Source: Lycorma delicatula (Eukaryota; Arthropoda; Insecta; Hemiptera; Fulgoridae). From it: a stretch of 64,000 nucleotides of DNA. The notes under the pieces were generated by a model. It did no database searches and was not told the DNA's origin. It saw nothing but the letters and a program-made list of their open reading frames with translations. A program made the translations under genes and the position numbers. Location of the stretch: contig NC_134455.1 in the NCBI RefSeq assembly GCF_047948215.1, forward strand, positions 161,554,575-161,618,574, read 5' to 3'. Positions 60,524 to 64,000 of this stretch are shown here, in pieces; position 1 is the stretch's first letter, and the number at the start of each line of letters is the position of its first letter.

Positions 60524-61728
60524 ACTTTACCGATACGGAAAAGACCAATAATAGGTATTAAAGATAATCGTTCAATGAAGTACACTAATTATTTGTTTCT
60601 TTTGGGGCTGGTGATTAGCATTAATTTTCGCGGATGTTAGCCAAGGCTCTTGGACTAACTGAAAAGTAATTATTTTCCCCTTCGGTTCCCGCTGATCAAC
60701 AACATCCTTCTTTTATCTTCTTCCAATTTTTTAAGTTTTGAATCAAACATTTATTAAAGTTTAGTTTTTTTTTTAGCAAGTATTCCTACATACTCTAAAT
60801 TTCTGTTTCCTAAATAATTTTTCACCCTATTTTGCAGTAACATTGTGCCTTTGAAGTAGTTAAAAATGAGGTGACCACGTTATCACAAGACTATAGAATG
60901 GTAGGCGTACTAGGCGTTAACTTGAAAGAGTATAAATTTCTTCAATCCGGCAAGGAGAAAATTTTACAGTCAATGTTTTCCTGTTGCAAAACAATTATTC
61001 CAAGAAAATCTTTTTGTATATATATTCAAGCACATCTTTTTCCTTGTACTGCATTACAGAAAAGTACTTACTGAGATTTAAAATTGACTGATTGTAAAAA
61101 AAAACGTAGACACACTCAGAATTTAATATTCTATGCAATTAAGTACCATAACATTACGGTTGTAGATAATGTGATAGGAGAGAAAAGTCGACCTCGAAAA
61201 AACAAAGCCATTTTCAGGAATATATTGTATCCAGTTCCGAGAAAAATATCAGAAATAAAGTGTGGTAGTTCTCATTGTCTTTTATATTAAGCCAAATGTG
61301 TAACTACATATTAGTATGCCAAATTAAACGAAATTCAGAGCATATTCAACCCTATAAATAACTGTAAAGGGACGTTTTCAAAACACGGAAAACCAACGCC
61401 AAAGAATTATTCTGTTTTACGTTGGATATCATGAAAACTACAGGAGATACAATTGTGCAATTAAATTTTATTTAATTTTTCAGGTCAAAAAGAATAAGAA
61501 ATCATCAATTTTACACCTTATAAAATGGCTTAAATTTCAGTATGACTATTTCACTGGGGGAACTGAAATCCAGGGAAATTTTTTGCTAGCCATAACTAGA
61601 TAATAAAATGTTTTCGGACATATATTTGTATAATTTTTTTCATTTTTTCAATTTCTTCCCAAATTGTTTCCCCTTCCTCCTGAATCACTTTGTTTTATGT
61701 AACTACATTAGTCCGGTACGATGTGTCT

Positions 61729-62023
61729 CTCTTTTTCTGTTTAGCCTCTGAAATCACCGTAAGGTATTACTTCAAAGGATAAATGAGGGTGATATGTATG
61801 AGGGTATATGAAGTGTAGTCTTGTACAGTTTCAGGTCGACCATTCTTTAGATGTGTGGTTAATTGAAAACCAATCACCAAAGAACACCGGTATTCACAAT
61901 CTAGTATTGAAATCTGTATAAAAGTAACTGCCTTCACTAGGATTTGAAGAATGAGAACTGTCGACACTTTGAAATCAGCTGATTTGCGATGACGAGTTTA
62001 ACTACTAGACCAACCCGGGTTGG
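61729..62023 (-). mobile_element. SINE family A, full-length
   Basis: On the minus strand: CCAACCCGGGTTGGTCTAGT head with A box, a degraded B box (TTCTTCAAATCCTAG), TTTTATACAGATTTCAATAC, CAATTAACCACACATC, GACCTGAAACTGTACAAGAC, and a tail with CTTTGAAGTAATACCTTACG and CAGAGGCTAAACAG, then A-rich. It is the most divergent full-length copy in the window. Confidence 0.9.
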
Positions 62024-63361
62024 CCAGGTAAGATATAGGTTTAATATATTTCAATAAATTTTATATTAAAAAAATATTAAATGTGTTTGCATTTAGCTGT
62101 AGACTGATGAACTACAAAAGCGTTGACCCGTTAATGAAGAAGAGAGATAATTTTCCAAAGGCGACTCTTCTCTCCATTATTATTACTAATGTACTAGTGC
62201 TAGTAATATTAAAATGAAAAATTCAAGCTACTGATTACATGCTCTATTTATGCATTTGTGCTCTCTAATGAAAATTTCAGTAAATATTAAACATAGTTAT
62301 TTATCTTTTGTTAAGACTAAATCTAGGAATAGTATTTTTTTTGTTGAAAATATATATTTTCAAAGTTTACTATAAACGGCCAGTAGAAGATTTCAGTTTG
62401 CTGTAAGAAGAGTATTAACTTTTCCCTCTTTTATAGAATAAATTTATGCCCAAATACGTCATTTAAAATATTCTGAAAACCAAATATAATTTTAAAAAAA
62501 AGTTATTCTACAATGTGATCGCTTCCAAAATTATTTTTACACTTTTACTTTAATTAGCATAACAAATTTAAGCGATGAGATCAATCAAATTTATGAAAAT
62601 TTAAAAAAAAACACAGTTTGAATCCTAAATGTTGATTACTCTTCACTTACTAACAGAAAATTCTTATGGAAATGTTTAACATATTTGCTAAAACTGATCA
62701 GATTTTATTTTGTTTTTTGAAACGTCACAATCATGTCATAATTATTTCAGATTTAAAAGTTATTGAGATGGGTTTCGTTACGTAATCTTGTTTTTATTCA
62801 CCTCTAATAGAGTTTTTAAATGAATATCTTTTACATCATCGGAGCATATTTGGAGATGTTTACTTATCAATACGAAGAACAATCACTGATGGTTAATAAA
62901 CCGTATTGAAAAATAATGCACAACAAGCAAGTTAGTTTTAATTGTATAATAAAACTATCAATTATGTGGTAAATGTTAGCGTACGGGATAAAAATTTAAA
63001 TTCTTTTTGTTTTTATAGAATGTGATGAATGTGCTTAAATTGGTATTTTACAAAAAAATTATTTTTATTTGTAAGGGGGTTATGTACTTTAATAAATATT
63101 ATTCTGGATTAAACGTATTTCATTTTTTAATTACTTGAGATGACTTCATTTATGTATACGGGTGAGCGTGTGCAAGATTAAAATCATTTAGTAGTTCATT
63201 TCGTAAGTTCGATCACTTCCTGATATCTTACTGCCAGTTAATCAGATTCCTTTTTTTACAACAAATCAAACTGATATAACCTACAATCATTGCAATTATT
63301 TGACAGATATAAAATTTGTTTCTCAGACAGTAATTTGAGACAATTCCGGTTAAAATTTCAA
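62024..63361. other. AT-rich sequence, no gene seen
   Basis: Nothing recognisable. Confidence 0.55.
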
Positions 63362-64000
63362 TTTTTTTTATTTGTTAGCATTTAAAATCGGTACCTCATA
63401 GGAGACCATAAGTAAATTTTAATAATGATTATCGCGTGAAGAGAGGTCGCCGTCAAAACCCCTCATTAAATCATATAAAGGTTCAACACCTCAAATATAG
63501 AAAAAGAACTTGTATAAATGGTCCAAGTAAAGTTCAATTCTTAATATAGCACAAGAAATAAATTACAGGTAGAAAAGAATAAAAATAAAAACAAATCATA
63601 AATACCAATGTACGAAAACATTATAAATAAAATAAATAGCCGTCGGTGATAGAAATAGTAGTAATCTGTATACATTTTCAAAGTCACGTTCACTACAGTG
63701 ACACTCATCCTGTGTTCCCAATCCTAGATTGCTTCTTCCGGTCACTCCTCTGGTTACATCTTCCAGATTTAGTACATGAAAACGCTTTAGTCACCTGATG
63801 TCATCGCTGTTGTCGAATAGATTTACTGCCAGATAACTTACATTTTTGTTTAATCTTTGTTCGTATCGCGAGCTAAATTTTTGTATCTCTTCGTAAACAG
63901 AAGGTAATCCTAGATTGTCATGAATTTCTCTACCCTTAACAAACCACGGTGGCTCTGTCATGGTCCTCGTCAATTTATTTTGACATCTTTTAATTATTTC
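63362..64000 (-). mobile_element. Jockey-clade LINE, ORF2 C-terminus and 3' UTR, cut by the window edge
   Basis: From the right edge on the minus strand: EIIKRCQNKLTRTMTEPPWF, then VKGREIHDNLGLPSVYEEIQ, KFSSRYEQRLNKNVSYLAVN and LFDNSDDIR. Then a TGA (63788-63790) stands where the frame otherwise continues as LKRFHVLNLEDVTRG and further to about 63640. The 'Q.K..R.....PW.V....I..DL..P.V.EEI......Y..RL' pattern is the C-terminal signature of Jockey-clade ORF2. The 3' UTR runs to an A/T tract near 63362. Only one nonsense change is visible in the part present, so this copy is younger than the one at 58230-59806. The remainder lies to the right of the window. Confidence 0.8.

Larger units (their letters stand above)
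59807..61728. other. AT-rich sequence with two strong hairpins, no gene seen
   Basis: The short frames at 60871-61074 and 61084-61290 are not recognisable. The hairpins are listed separately. Confidence 0.5.

Overview
The window looks like AT-rich, repeat-laden intergenic or intronic DNA from an insect. The evidence is long stretches of AT-rich sequence without genes, (TA)n and (AAT)n arrays, tRNA-derived SINEs, and relics of at least five non-LTR (LINE) lineages (I, R1, Jockey, RTE-like and one more). There are also mariner/IS630-type DNA transposons and a MITE. The repeat families resemble ones I associate with hemipteran and other large insect genomes, but I cannot name the species. I see no bacterial-style operons, rRNA, functional tRNA gene or CRISPR array.

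Only one piece of a host gene is convincing: a 147-bp internal exon on the minus strand (9331-9477). It has clean splice sites, phase 0 at both ends, and encodes the middle of a PTB/PID phosphotyrosine-binding domain. Much of the window may be introns of that gene or the adjacent intergenic space. Two CpG-richer patches (36560-36900 and 48000-48400) and a cluster of TTTATG motifs near 24 kb are the only other candidates for host regulatory DNA, and they are speculative.

Layout. 1-9.3 kb: AT-rich, with a LINE 3' end, two abutting R1-type 3' ends, a long (AAT)n array and a TA-flanked MITE. 9.3-12 kb: the PTB exon, a long-TIR element enclosing the 3' end of a LINE ORF, and a foldback. 16.5-20 kb: an R1-clade relic, a SINE fragment and an internally deleted mariner-like element. 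22.9-29.7 kb: a SINE with intact target-site duplication, then a cluster of decayed coding relics (an unclassified repetitive insect ORF, an R1 C-terminus, an IS630-like transposase and a possible Helitron N-terminus). 32.3-34.2 kb: a LINE relic interrupted by a SINE. 39.4-47.5 kb: the main element, a nearly complete 6.1-kb I-superfamily LINE with ORF1 (three zinc knuckles) and ORF2 (endonuclease, reverse transcriptase, RNase H, C-terminal zinc finger), disabled by a few recent lesions and followed by a Jockey-type 3' end and a second, older I-type ORF1. 47.7-49.1 kb: a 275-bp direct repeat flanking a CpG-rich core. 52-64 kb: SINEs, a short-TIR element, and two Jockey-clade relics, one running off the right edge.

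The LINEs plausibly supplied the machinery that moved the SINEs. Two SINE families with different tRNA-like heads share a similar 3' tail, which suggests one common LINE partner. The density of nested and tandem insertions shows that the region tolerates repeated insertion.
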